Shown here: in pieces, positions 45,599 to 52,949 of the stretch
How positions within the stretch are numbered: position 1 is the first letter of the stretch
Layout: every line of letters begins with the position of its first letter
NCBI RefSeq assembly: GCF_902459585.1
Contig: NZ_CABPSC010000017.1
Location: forward strand, 1 to 64,000
DNA: 64,000 nucleotides
Direction: 5' to 3'
Origin: Pandoraea nosoerga
GTDB taxonomy: Bacteria > Pseudomonadota > Gammaproteobacteria > Burkholderiales > Burkholderiaceae
The notes under the pieces: model-generated
Seen by the model: the letters and a program-made list of their open reading frames with translations, nothing else
Databases searched by the model: none
What the model was told of the DNA's origin: nothing
Translations under genes and position numbers: made by a program

Positions 45599-46237
45599 TT
45601 ACTTGTTCGGCTGCGGCGTGAGACGCAGATACGGGCGCACGGCCTTGTAGCCCTTCGGGAATTTTTCCTTGAGCACGGCCTCGTCCTTGAGCGACGGAAC
45701 GATCACGACATCGTCGCCGTCCTTCCAGTTGCCCGGCGTGGCCACCGAGTAGTTGTCGGTCAGTTGCAGCGAGTCGATGACGCGCAGCACTTCGTCGAAG
45801 TTGCGGCCCGTGCTGGCCGGATACGTGATGATCAGACGCACCTTCTTCTTCGGATCGATCACGAACAGCGAACGCACTGTCAGCGTCTCGTTGGCGTTCG
45901 GGTGGATCATGTCGTAGAGCTGCGAAACCTTGCGGTCGCCGTCGGCCAGAATCGGGAAGTTGACCGAGGTATTCTGCGTCTCGTTGATGTCGTTGATCCA
46001 GCCCTTGTGCGACTCGACGTCGTCGACCGACAGTGCGATGGCCTTCACGTTACGTTTTTCGAACTCGCCCTTGAGTTTGGCGGTCAGACCCAGTTCGGTC
46101 GTGCACACCGGCGTATAGTCGGCCGGGTGCGAGAACAGCACACCCCAGCTGTCGCCGAGAAATTCGTGAAACTTGATCTTGCCGACGGACGAATCCTGTT
46201 CGAAGTCGGGAGCGATGTCACCCAAACGCAGAGTCAT
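45599..46237 (-). CDS. 1-Cys peroxiredoxin (Prx6 class)
   Basis: 212-residue thiol peroxidase that reduces H2O2 and alkyl hydroperoxides. Peroxidatic Cys45 in DYTPVCTTELG, and Arg in TVRSLFVIDPKKKVRLIITYPASTGRNFDEVLRVIDSLQ. The long C-terminal domain (PSLKDEAVLKEKFPKGYKAVRPYLRLTPQP) marks the Prx6/1-Cys group. GGAGACC lies before the ATG. It is monocistronic and divergent from the DUF883 gene; a perfect palindrome GCTAAGCTTAGC (46287-46298) lies in its promoter region. Confidence 0.95.
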   Translation of the reverse strand: MTLRLGDIAPDFEQDSSVGKIKFHEFLGDSWGVLFSHPADYTPVCTTELGLTAKLKGEFEKRNVKAIALSVDDVESHKGWINDINETQNTSVNFPILADGDRKVSQLYDMIHPNANETLTVRSLFVIDPKKKVRLIITYPASTGRNFDEVLRVIDSLQLTDNYSVATPGNWKDGDDVVIVPSLKDEAVLKEKFPKGYKAVRPYLRLTPQPNK

Positions 46238-46477
46238 TTACGGTCTCCTTGAGATCCTTCAACTGAGTGGGTAAAGACTAAAGGATGCTAAGCTTAGCCA
46301 GAACGAATAAAAAATTTGTTGCAAATAATTATTGGAAATATAGCCTCGGCGCGGTGTTGTTTTATGGCAACGACACGTCGAAAGGGTTACGATAACAGTC
46401 ATTCCCCTTCGCATTCTCTTCCCCCAGGAACACGGGTAACGACCATGTCGCAATCGCACACCAACAAGGAGAAGTTC

Positions 46478-46753
46478 ATGACCGATATCAAAACCGTCTT
46501 GGCCGACGCCGAAGATTTGCTCAAACAAGCCGCCAACACGACCGGTGAGCGCGCCTCCGAACTGAGCGACAAGGCCCTGGCATTGCTCAAGCAAGCCAAG
46601 GAAAAAGCGTCCGACGTGCAAGTCGTCGTCGTGGAAAAGAGCAAGCAAGCCGCTCGCGCCACCGATGACTACGTGCACGACCACCCGTGGCAGGCCGTGG
46701 GCATTGCGGCCGGCATCGGCGTGGTGATCGGCTTGCTGCTCAATCGCAAGTAA
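46478..46753 (+). CDS. DUF883 family membrane-anchored ribosome-associated-type protein (ElaB/YqjD-like)
   Basis: 91 residues. A long amphipathic helical region (~5-68, TVLADAEDLLKQAANTTGERASELSDKALALLKQAKEKA) precedes a C-terminal tail anchor (WQAVGIAAGIGVVIGLLLNRK). AAGGAG eight bases before ATG 46478 decides the start; ATG 46445 would add 11 residues. E. coli relatives ElaB, YqjD and YgaM bind ribosomes at the membrane in stationary phase; the same role is inferred. It starts a three-gene envelope cluster. Confidence 0.92.
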   Translation: MTDIKTVLADAEDLLKQAANTTGERASELSDKALALLKQAKEKASDVQVVVVEKSKQAARATDDYVHDHPWQAVGIAAGIGVVIGLLLNRK

Positions 46754-46859
46754 GCGTGCGCCGGCGTAAGTCTGTCTTCGCCCACTCCGCCCGGGGTGGC
46801 GTCCGCCTGATCGGAGCGACGGATCGGGCGGCCACCCGAGCTCAGCTCAAGACCCGCCC

Positions 46860-47243
46860 ATGACCGACAATGTTCGCACGAACCCGCCGCGGCCCTCGCT
46901 GCGGCGACTTGCCGGTGCGATGCTCGAGATCGTGCAGTCGCGCATCGAACTCATCGGCATCGAACTGACCGAAGAAAAGGAACGCCTGATGGGCGTGGCT
47001 TTCCTCGGTCTGACCGCGATGCTCTTCGGCGTGCTCGCCCTCGTGTCCCTGACCGCGCTGGTGATCGTGATTTTCTGGGACACCTACCGCCTGCAGGCCA
47101 TGACGGGCGTCTTCGTCGTGTATCTGTTGCTCGCCGCGTGGTGTGCCCTGCGCGCCCGCAACATTCTGCGCGATGCTCCGATGCCCTTCGAGGCCACACT
47201 GGCCGAGTTCGAAAAGGACCGCGACGCACTGCGTCCGGACTGA
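46860..47243 (+). CDS. YqjE/DUF1469-like (holin-X family) membrane protein
   Basis: 127 residues. The cytoplasmic N-terminus (ESRIELIGIELTEEKERLMG type helix) is followed by two membrane helices (~46-70 and ~80-96) and an acidic C-terminal tail. Databases label such proteins phage holin-like, but the neighbours (DUF883 before, YqjK-like after) reproduce the chromosomal yqjDEK arrangement, and there is no phage gene nearby. Confidence 0.88.
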   Translation: MTDNVRTNPPRPSLRRLAGAMLEIVQSRIELIGIELTEEKERLMGVAFLGLTAMLFGVLALVSLTALVIVIFWDTYRLQAMTGVFVVYLLLAAWCALRARNILRDAPMPFEATLAEFEKDRDALRPD

Positions 47244-47256
47244 AGGAGATCTGCCC

Positions 47257-47769
47257 GTGCCGCTGGAATCGAATCGCCGCCGCCGCCCCCGGCCGTCGCG
47301 ACGCTCACGTCACGAACTGCTTGCGATTCGCAAGGAGCTTGTTCTCACGCGTATTGCCGTCGAACGCGCCGAGTTGATTCAAGCCTCGCACGTCACGCGC
47401 GAGCGCCTGCGCAATTTCCGCTGGATCCGTTATCTGCTCCCAGGTGGCTTTGCAAAGCTCTCGGGCATTAGCGGCCTCGCCAATTCCGGCCTGAAGCTCG
47501 GGGGGCTGCTCGAACGTTATCCGCTCGTGAGCTCGGTCGCCTCCCTGGCCCTCACCGGCCTCTCGCATACGCCCGTCGGGCGCGTGGTACGCCGGACGCT
47601 GAAGTGGGGCGGGCTGGGCGTGCTGGCCTGGCAGGGCATCAAGCTATGGCAGGAATCGACGAAGTCCTCGGCGCGCACACCCCAGGATGAGGCCACGGAG
47701 GAACAGCCCGGCGGTCCGCGCGCTCCCCGAGCCGAAACCCATGGCGGCGGCACACCACCCATGATGTAA
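47257..47769 (+). CDS. YqjK-like small envelope protein
   Basis: 170 residues from GTG 47257, with AAGGAGAT six bases before it. An Arg-rich N-terminus (RRRRPRPSRRSRHELLAIRKELVLTRIAVERAELIQ) resembles YqjK-type proteins. Two moderately hydrophobic segments follow (~85-110, ~120-140), then a charged, Pro-rich tail. It is 13 bp after the YqjE-like gene, same operon. Function unknown; the family assignment rests mainly on context. Confidence 0.78.
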   Translation: MPLESNRRRRPRPSRRSRHELLAIRKELVLTRIAVERAELIQASHVTRERLRNFRWIRYLLPGGFAKLSGISGLANSGLKLGGLLERYPLVSSVASLALTGLSHTPVGRVVRRTLKWGGLGVLAWQGIKLWQESTKSSARTPQDEATEEQPGGPRAPRAETHGGGTPPMM

Positions 47770-47802
47770 CGCCATGCCGCCCGGCGCATCCGAGCATCCG
47801 GA

Positions 47803-48384
47803 CTAGGGGTCGCAACGCCGGGCGATGCGCGGCCGGCCATAGGCATTGATCGTGATACAGATGCGCCGGCCGTGCCCGGTCACCCGCACAGTGCCCGACA
47901 CCCAGTTGCGGTGTTCCGTCCGGATAAAGCCATCCTCCGCAAACGCTAGTCCCGGCGTTCCGTACAGTCCCCATCGCGCTTCGATCTGGACGCCCTGCGG
48001 CAGCGGCGCGTATCGTCCCAGCAGTCGCTCGCCCGCGTCGAGGCGATCGTTGCGGTTGCTGTCGACGAACGTCATCCATCCGCTGCTCAGCGTTCGCCCG
48101 TCGTTCGGCGCCATCGCCACGCGCTGGTGCCTGCCGAGCGCCTCGGCACGGGCGGCCTGCATGGATGCAAGCAACGCGCGCGCGGTGATGTCCACCGACA
48201 CCCGACGGCGCGCAGACTCGATGGAAGGCGACGCCGCCAGCAGCGCTATGGCCAGCAGGAGTACGACGATGACGCATTCGAGCAGCGTGAGGCCGCGCGC
48301 CCCTTGAAGGCGTTGCGATGCGCGCGCCGATCGTGCCGCGCGCTCACGGAACCGTTGGCCCTCGCCGGCCCGCTCACGCGTCAT
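47803..48384 (-). CDS. Type IV pilus minor pilin, FimT/GspH family
   Basis: 193 residues. The class III prepilin signal is cleaved before LTLLECVIVVLLLAIALLAASPSIESARRRV (Glu at mature position 5). The globular domain (SVDITARALLASMQAARAEALGRHQRVAMAP, SGWMTFVDSNRNDRLDAGERLLGRY) is typical FimT/GspH. ATG 48384 overlaps the pilX-like 3' end by 11 bp. It is unusual in being last in the cluster; FimT is normally first. Confidence 0.88.
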   Translation of the reverse strand: MTRERAGEGQRFRERAARSARASQRLQGARGLTLLECVIVVLLLAIALLAASPSIESARRRVSVDITARALLASMQAARAEALGRHQRVAMAPNDGRTLSSGWMTFVDSNRNDRLDAGERLLGRYAPLPQGVQIEARWGLYGTPGLAFAEDGFIRTEHRNWVSGTVRVTGHGRRICITINAYGRPRIARRCDP

Positions 48385-49003
48385 CGCAACGCCCGCGATG
48401 CTCGGTCCCTGTCGACGATTTGACCGCGCTGTCGTCCCACGACACCACCTCTCGCCAACTGAGCGGGCGCAGCGCAAACGATGGCCCCGCACCGTCGTGC
48501 CGCTGCGGCTGGCGGCGACGAACTTCATAGATCGCCTGGAGATAGACGCGTGTGCCCGGCATGTCGCCGCAACCCATTGCACTTACCCGGTAGCGGCGCA
48601 CGGGGACGTTACGCGCGCCGTCATCCGCCTCGTATGCGGTGAACGCGATTCGCTCGATGAAGTAACGAGCCTTGTGGACCCGCACGACCGCGTCGGCGCG
48701 CTCCCAATCGACCGTCTGCCATCGGGACCGCCAGTGCCTCGACCAGTCGGCGTCGCGCTGCTGTGCGGGCAGCACGCCGTTCGGCCCGGCCTGGAAGGTC
48801 GGCACTCGCGAAATCTCGCTCGCTTCCGGGCCGTCGGTGAGCCGATGACGCGCTTGCGCCAGCGCTCGATCCGCCGCGTCGAAGGCCTTCACGCGATCGC
48901 TCGCGAACGCCATGAAACGATTTGCCAACTGCCGATGCTGCATGCCCGACGCCGCCAACGCCATGAGTGCCGCCAGCCACATCACCATGAAGATGCCAAC
49001 CAT
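48374..49003 (-). CDS. PilX-like minor pilus assembly protein
   Basis: 209 residues. The N-terminal hydrophobic helix MVGIFMVMWLAALMALAASG replaces a classical prepilin signal. The downstream ALAQARHRLTDG helix, the RYFIERI strand and the late VYLQAIYEVRRR follow PilX. It overlaps the pilW-like gene by 22 bp. Position after pilW is as in pilus operons of other beta-proteobacteria. Confidence 0.8.
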   Translation of the reverse strand: MVGIFMVMWLAALMALAASGMQHRQLANRFMAFASDRVKAFDAADRALAQARHRLTDGPEASEISRVPTFQAGPNGVLPAQQRDADWSRHWRSRWQTVDWERADAVVRVHKARYFIERIAFTAYEADDGARNVPVRRYRVSAMGCGDMPGTRVYLQAIYEVRRRQPQRHDGAGPSFALRPLSWREVVSWDDSAVKSSTGTEHRGRCDDA

Positions 49004-49923
49004 GCTGCCGCCTCGCCGATGCCGCCGTCATTGCGACGAGGGATCACCACGTTGAATACATGCAGATGCACGTCGCCGGCGCCGTTCATCTGCCGGAAGG
49101 TGCGACCACCGGACGACGCGTCAAAGACCTCCACGACGCGCACGGCGCGCACGTTGCCGCCCCGTCGCGGCGCGCCTCGCATGACCAGCGATATCGCCAC
49201 CGCCGCCACGTTCTCCCAGCCGCCCTCGCCGCGCGGCGCGACCGGTGGCTTGCCGCGCGCGCTCTTGACCGGGTCCGTCCAGCGTAAAGCATCCGACGCG
49301 CCCGACCGAAACCCCAGGCGGACGTACATCGCTTCGACCCCGCCCACGAGCACCTGCGCGGGATGCAACCTCGGCGGCAACGTCCGCTCGTCTCCATAAC
49401 GGCAAAAGAGCGAAGGGACGCCGTCCTCGCCCTTGTCGACATAGAAATGGCTGCGATGACGTTCGCTGGTTCGGGCGATGCCGATGGCACGATGTCCGGC
49501 GCAATTCTGAACCGCCCCGTTGCCCTTGATGAAGCCCGCACCGTGGTATTGCACCTCGAGCAGCGAACTGCCTTGCCAGCCGCGACGAGGACAGTTTTCG
49601 ACCGTGCCGGCGCACTCCGCGCTCGCTCGTATCGATGGCCACTCCCGTCTGCCGCCCTCCGGCGGTGCAACGCCACCTTCGATCGGATCCCAGTTCCGGT
49701 AGCCCGCCATCGCCACCGCACGCGAGAGCTGTGTCAGCGCGAACACTGCACGTTCGTTGACATCGTATCGTTCGGCCTGCGTGCGCCAGAATCGCAGCCC
49801 AGCGAGATACACCGCGGTCGCGGCCATCACGATCAACAGCCCCAGCGGCATGGCAACGACGCACTCCAGCAGCGTGAAGCCTGCCGTGCGCCGCCGGCGC
49901 GGCATGGCCGGCACGGGTGGCAT
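48982..49923 (-). CDS. PilW-like minor pilin
   Basis: About 313 residues from ATG 49923 (AAGG upstream); ATG 49905 and ATG 50040 are alternatives, the latter overlapping the pilV-like gene. The prepilin peptide ends RRRRTAG, then FTLLECVVAMPLGLLIVMAATAVYL. PilW-typical features follow: ALTQLSRAVAMAGYRNW, cysteines in SAECAGTVENCPRRGW, VGGVEAMYVRLGF, and a C-terminal FNVVIPRRN. These minor pilins prime pilus assembly in the inner membrane. Confidence 0.86.
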   Translation of the reverse strand: MPPVPAMPRRRRTAGFTLLECVVAMPLGLLIVMAATAVYLAGLRFWRTQAERYDVNERAVFALTQLSRAVAMAGYRNWDPIEGGVAPPEGGRREWPSIRASAECAGTVENCPRRGWQGSSLLEVQYHGAGFIKGNGAVQNCAGHRAIGIARTSERHRSHFYVDKGEDGVPSLFCRYGDERTLPPRLHPAQVLVGGVEAMYVRLGFRSGASDALRWTDPVKSARGKPPVAPRGEGGWENVAAVAISLVMRGAPRRGGNVRAVRVVEVFDASSGGRTFRQMNGAGDVHLHVFNVVIPRRNDGGIGEAAAWLASSW

Positions 49924-50033
49924 GGGAAACCTTGGCGAGGCGCGACCGCCCGGGTTTTCGCGTGCCGGCGGCGCCGCCTTGCGGCCTGCCGCGTCAAGTA
50001 CGGGCGCGCTTCCGGCGAGCATTTGGATGACGC

Positions 50034-50342
50034 TCACCATGCGCGCCTCGCGCTGCCGTGCGCCAGTGCACCGGCGACCGGTACGGCGCGTGCCGGGCCG
50101 ATGGCTGCGCTCCCGCCGGGAGGTCCCGTGCGTGACCGCGAAGCCAGTGTCGTCGGCGACGTCGCGCCCGCCGCTTGCCATCGGGAAAAGCCCTCGACGC
50201 CGGCCATGAACGCCCCCAGCGTTACCGTGACTTCAAGTAACGCTGCGCCGCGTGCGAGCCGCCCTGATCGCCCTGATCGCCCCGATCGCCCCGGTCGCCC
50301 TGATCGCGCGGATCGATCATTGGCACGCTCGCACTGCCCCAT
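50034..50342 (-). CDS. PilV-like minor pilin, unusually short
   Basis: About 102 residues from ATG 50342; the start is uncertain because the frame is open to 50627. A prepilin cleavage site follows an Arg/Ser/Gly repeat: RLARG, then AALLEVTVTLGAFMAGVEGFSRW with Glu at +5. Only ~70 mature residues remain, where PilV proteins have 130 or more, and the tail is Ala/Pro-rich without the usual cysteines. The repeat before the site is encoded by six 9-bp units (50261-50314). It may be a decayed pilV. Confidence 0.55.
   Translation of the reverse strand: MGQCERANDRSARSGRPGRSGRSGRSGRLARGAALLEVTVTLGAFMAGVEGFSRWQAAGATSPTTLASRSRTGPPGGSAAIGPARAVPVAGALAHGSARRAW
50261..50314. repeat. 9-bp tandem repeat, six copies, in the pilV-like leader
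   Basis: Units GCCCTGATC (positions 1, 2 and 5), GCCCCGATC, GCCCCGGTC and GCGCGGATC. On the minus strand they encode the RSG units just before the prepilin cleavage site. Confidence 0.85.
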
Positions 50343-50805
50343 GGCGGCAACCGGTGGCCTCTCGGGCCAAGGCGTGCCTGCCCGGCGGTGCCCGGCGTCT
50401 CGCGCCGGCGCGCGCCGCCGACGTTTGGCCAACGCCCCCAGGCACACACCGAGCCGGTCGCGCAAGGTCTGCCGGTCTACACGGCGCTGCTGATGTCGTC
50501 GATCCTGTTGCATGGTGCGATTCCTCGTCTCGTTGATGACGAGTCCATCGTCGCGCACCGCCCCTCGCACGCCAATCGGACGACACCGCGAAACCCACCC
50601 CTCCATGAGCCACCACACTTCCCGCACGCAGCGCTCCGAAGGTCTTCAGTACCCTCAATGCCCTCACCGCCCGCAGCCCCTCGTCGCCACGACGATTTCT
50701 GCACGCGCCAACCGAGCGGGCATGAAAAACGGCGACCGAAGTCGCCGTCCTGGCTTGCCACAGGGCGCGGTCACCGCGTTCCTCACTGGTGCCCGATCCC
50801 GCCTC
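50343..50805. other. 463-bp region between pilV-like and ACBP genes
   Basis: No supported gene. Frames present are Arg/Pro/His-rich without domains. It should contain the promoter of the pilin cluster. The only clear structure is the terminator of the ACBP gene at 50729-50748 (ACGGCGAC / GTCGCCGT, CGAA loop; a T-run follows on the minus strand). Confidence 0.5.
50729..50748 (-). terminator. Intrinsic terminator after the ACBP gene
   Basis: An 8-bp perfect stem with a CGAA tetraloop, followed on the minus strand by TTTTT, about 60 bp past the ACBP stop. Confidence 0.82.
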
Positions 50806-51063
50806 TCAACCCTTGAGCGAATTGATGAGCTCGATGTAACGCTGCTGCACTTCCTCTTTGGGCTGCCCCTTGAGCATCTCCCAGGCGTCGTACTTGGCGC
50901 GGCCGACGAAGTCGGTCATGCCGGGGCGCGCACCGCTCACGTCGCCCTCGGTGCCTTGCTTGTAGAGCGCGTAAATGCGCAGCAGCGTGAAATTGTCGGG
51001 GCGCTCGGGCAGCGTCTTCGACTGAGCTACCGCCTCGTCGAAGCGGGCTTGCAGATCGCTCAT
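50806..51063 (-). CDS. Acyl-CoA-binding protein
   Basis: 85 residues, a complete ACBP four-helix bundle binding medium- and long-chain acyl-CoA in the cytosol. LQARFDEAVAQSKTLPERP, LRIYALYKQGTEGDV, and the ligand-contact region ARPGMTDFVGRAKYDAWEMLKGQPKEEVQQRYIELINSL match the family. ATG 51063 with GGGAGAGAC upstream. Stand-alone bacterial ACBPs are less common than eukaryotic ones but are regular in Burkholderiales. Confidence 0.95.
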   Translation of the reverse strand: MSDLQARFDEAVAQSKTLPERPDNFTLLRIYALYKQGTEGDVSGARPGMTDFVGRAKYDAWEMLKGQPKEEVQQRYIELINSLKG

Positions 51064-51455
51064 GATGTCTCTCCCTGGAAAAACCGTCAGCTTGTATGTG
51101 CCTCGTGCGACACCTCGCCGACGCATCGAAAAGCATGCGAAAGCGTGCAGGAAAGCACGCGCGGCGACGCTCGAGGTGTTGCGAATACAACGCGATCAGG
51201 ATAGCGACGAAGCGCCGCACGAGGTAGGGGAGAGCGTAGAAGCGTGCATCTAAACCTCTCGGGAACCGAGAGGATCGAAGGTCTTTTGCTGCGCGAGAAT
51301 GCAAAACGCCCGGGCTCGGCCGGGCGTCTTGATTTTTTTGGACGATCGAGATTTGCGTCACGGCGAGGGCGAACGGGCGGCTCACACCGCCCGCGCACCT
51401 CGTGCACTAGCGCACCTCTCGCACTTCTCGTACTTCGCCCGCCCCACGTCAACGA
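51064..51455. other. 392-bp gap between the ACBP gene and the RND efflux operon end
   Basis: Holds the ACBP promoter at the left and, at 51306-51327, a hairpin (ACGCCCGG / CCGGGCGT) followed by TTTT on the minus strand and TTTTTTT on the plus strand, serving as terminator of the efflux operon. No gene is supported. Confidence 0.6.
51306..51327 (-). terminator. Terminator of the RND efflux operon
   Basis: An 8-bp GC-rich stem with a 6-nt loop, with T-runs on both sides, ~130 bp beyond the outer-membrane channel gene. Confidence 0.8.
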
Positions 51456-52946
51456 TCACGACGCAGCGGCGGCCGGCGCCGACGCCGCCTCGGCGTTCGC
51501 CGGCGCCGTGCGCTCTTCCCAACCGCCGCCGAGCGCCTTGTACAGCGTGACGAGGTTGGTCCAGCGAGCAAGGCGCGTGGCGATCAGCGTCTGTTGCGCC
51601 GAGTACAGCGAGCGTTGCGAGACCAGCGCATTGAGGTAGCTGTCCACGCCGTTGCGGTAACGCAGCTCCGAGAGCTTGTAGCTCTCCTCGCTCGCCTTGA
51701 CGAGCGACTCCTGCGCCGCGATCTGGTCGTCGAGCGTGCCGCGGGCGGCAAGTCCGTCGGACACCTCGCGAAACGCCGTCTGAATCGCCTTCTCGTAGTT
51801 GGCGATCTCGATGCGCTTTTGCACCTTGGCCAGATCGAGGTTGGCGATGTTCTGCCCGCCCGCGAAGATCGGCAGCGTGATGGTCGGTGCGAACGACCAT
51901 GCCCCCTGCCCGCCCTTGAACAGGTTGCTCAGCGATGCGCTAGCCGTGCCCGCACTCGCCGTGAGCGAGATCGACGGGAAGAACGCCGCACGCGCTGCGC
52001 CAATATTGGCGTTGGCGCCCTTGAGCGTGTGCTCGGCCGCCGTCACGTCCGGACGGCGCAGCAGCAGGTCGGACGGCAGCCCGGCAGGCAGATCGGCCAG
52101 CAGGCCCTGCCCGTCGAGCGGACGGCCCGGCGGCAGATCGGCCGGCAGCGGCTGGCCGATGAGCAGCGCGAGCGCATTTTCGTCCTGTGCGACCTGGCGC
52201 GTGTACTGCGCGAAATTCGCGCGCGCCGTATCGACCGGCGTCTGCGCCTGGCGCAGGTCCAGCCGGGAAACCGTACCCACGTCGAAACTGCGCCGGGTCA
52301 GGTCATACGACGATTGCTGGCTCTTGAGCGTATCGGCCGTGAGCCGCAGCAGTTCCTGATCGGCAAGCCACGTCAGATAGGCCGTCGCCACTTCCGAGAC
52401 GAGCGTGATGTGCGCCGCCTTGGCCGTGTCCTCGGTCGCGAGGTACGTCTCCAACGCCTGGTCCTTCAGGCTCTGGATGCGGCCGAACAGATCGAGTTCG
52501 TATGACGTGAAGCCCACGCCCACCTGATAGCTGCGGCTGATACCCGCACGCCCCGACGCGGACAGGTCGGCCGGCGAGCGCTGCACCGACGCCTGCCCCG
52601 CCGCCCCGATCGAGGGCAGCAGCGCCGAGCGCTGGATCTGGTACTGCGCACGCGCGGCTTCGATGTTGAGCATCGAGACACGCAGATCGCGGTTGTTCTG
52701 CAACGCGATCTCGATCAGCTTCTGCAGACGAGGATCGGTGAAGAAGTCACGCCAGCCCAGGTCGGCGGCTGCCACCGCATTGGCGTTGGCGGTGCCGTTC
52801 TGGTTCGCCCCTGCGGGCGTCTTGTAGGCCGGGCCGTTGGGGTACGTCGTGGCGATCGGCGCCTCGGGCCGCTCATAGTGCGGCGCGAGGGTACATCCTG
52901 CCAGGAACGCTGCCGCCAAGGCCATCGGCAATGCTTTGTGCTTCAT
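51456..52946 (-). CDS. RND efflux outer-membrane lipoprotein (OprM/OprB type)
   Basis: 496 residues. Lipobox LAGC (Cys ~18) after an 17-residue signal. Two efflux repeats include YELDLFGRIQSLKDQALETYLATEDTAKAAHITLVSEVATAYLTWLAD and LRRPDVTAAEHTLKGANANIGAARAAFFPSISLT. The C-terminal SYKLSELRYRNGVDSYLNAL is conserved. It begins 3 bp after the pump gene, so it is the third cistron of the efflux operon. Confidence 0.96.
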   Translation of the reverse strand: MKHKALPMALAAAFLAGCTLAPHYERPEAPIATTYPNGPAYKTPAGANQNGTANANAVAAADLGWRDFFTDPRLQKLIEIALQNNRDLRVSMLNIEAARAQYQIQRSALLPSIGAAGQASVQRSPADLSASGRAGISRSYQVGVGFTSYELDLFGRIQSLKDQALETYLATEDTAKAAHITLVSEVATAYLTWLADQELLRLTADTLKSQQSSYDLTRRSFDVGTVSRLDLRQAQTPVDTARANFAQYTRQVAQDENALALLIGQPLPADLPPGRPLDGQGLLADLPAGLPSDLLLRRPDVTAAEHTLKGANANIGAARAAFFPSISLTASAGTASASLSNLFKGGQGAWSFAPTITLPIFAGGQNIANLDLAKVQKRIEIANYEKAIQTAFREVSDGLAARGTLDDQIAAQESLVKASEESYKLSELRYRNGVDSYLNALVSQRSLYSAQQTLIATRLARWTNLVTLYKALGGGWEERTAPANAEAASAPAAAAS

Positions 52947-52949
52947 AGG

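Noticed and set aside
46860-47243. Possible phage holin, hinting at a prophage
   Set aside because: Neighbours are DUF883 and YqjK-like genes as in the chromosomal yqjDEK cluster, and no phage structural, lysis or integrase gene is present.
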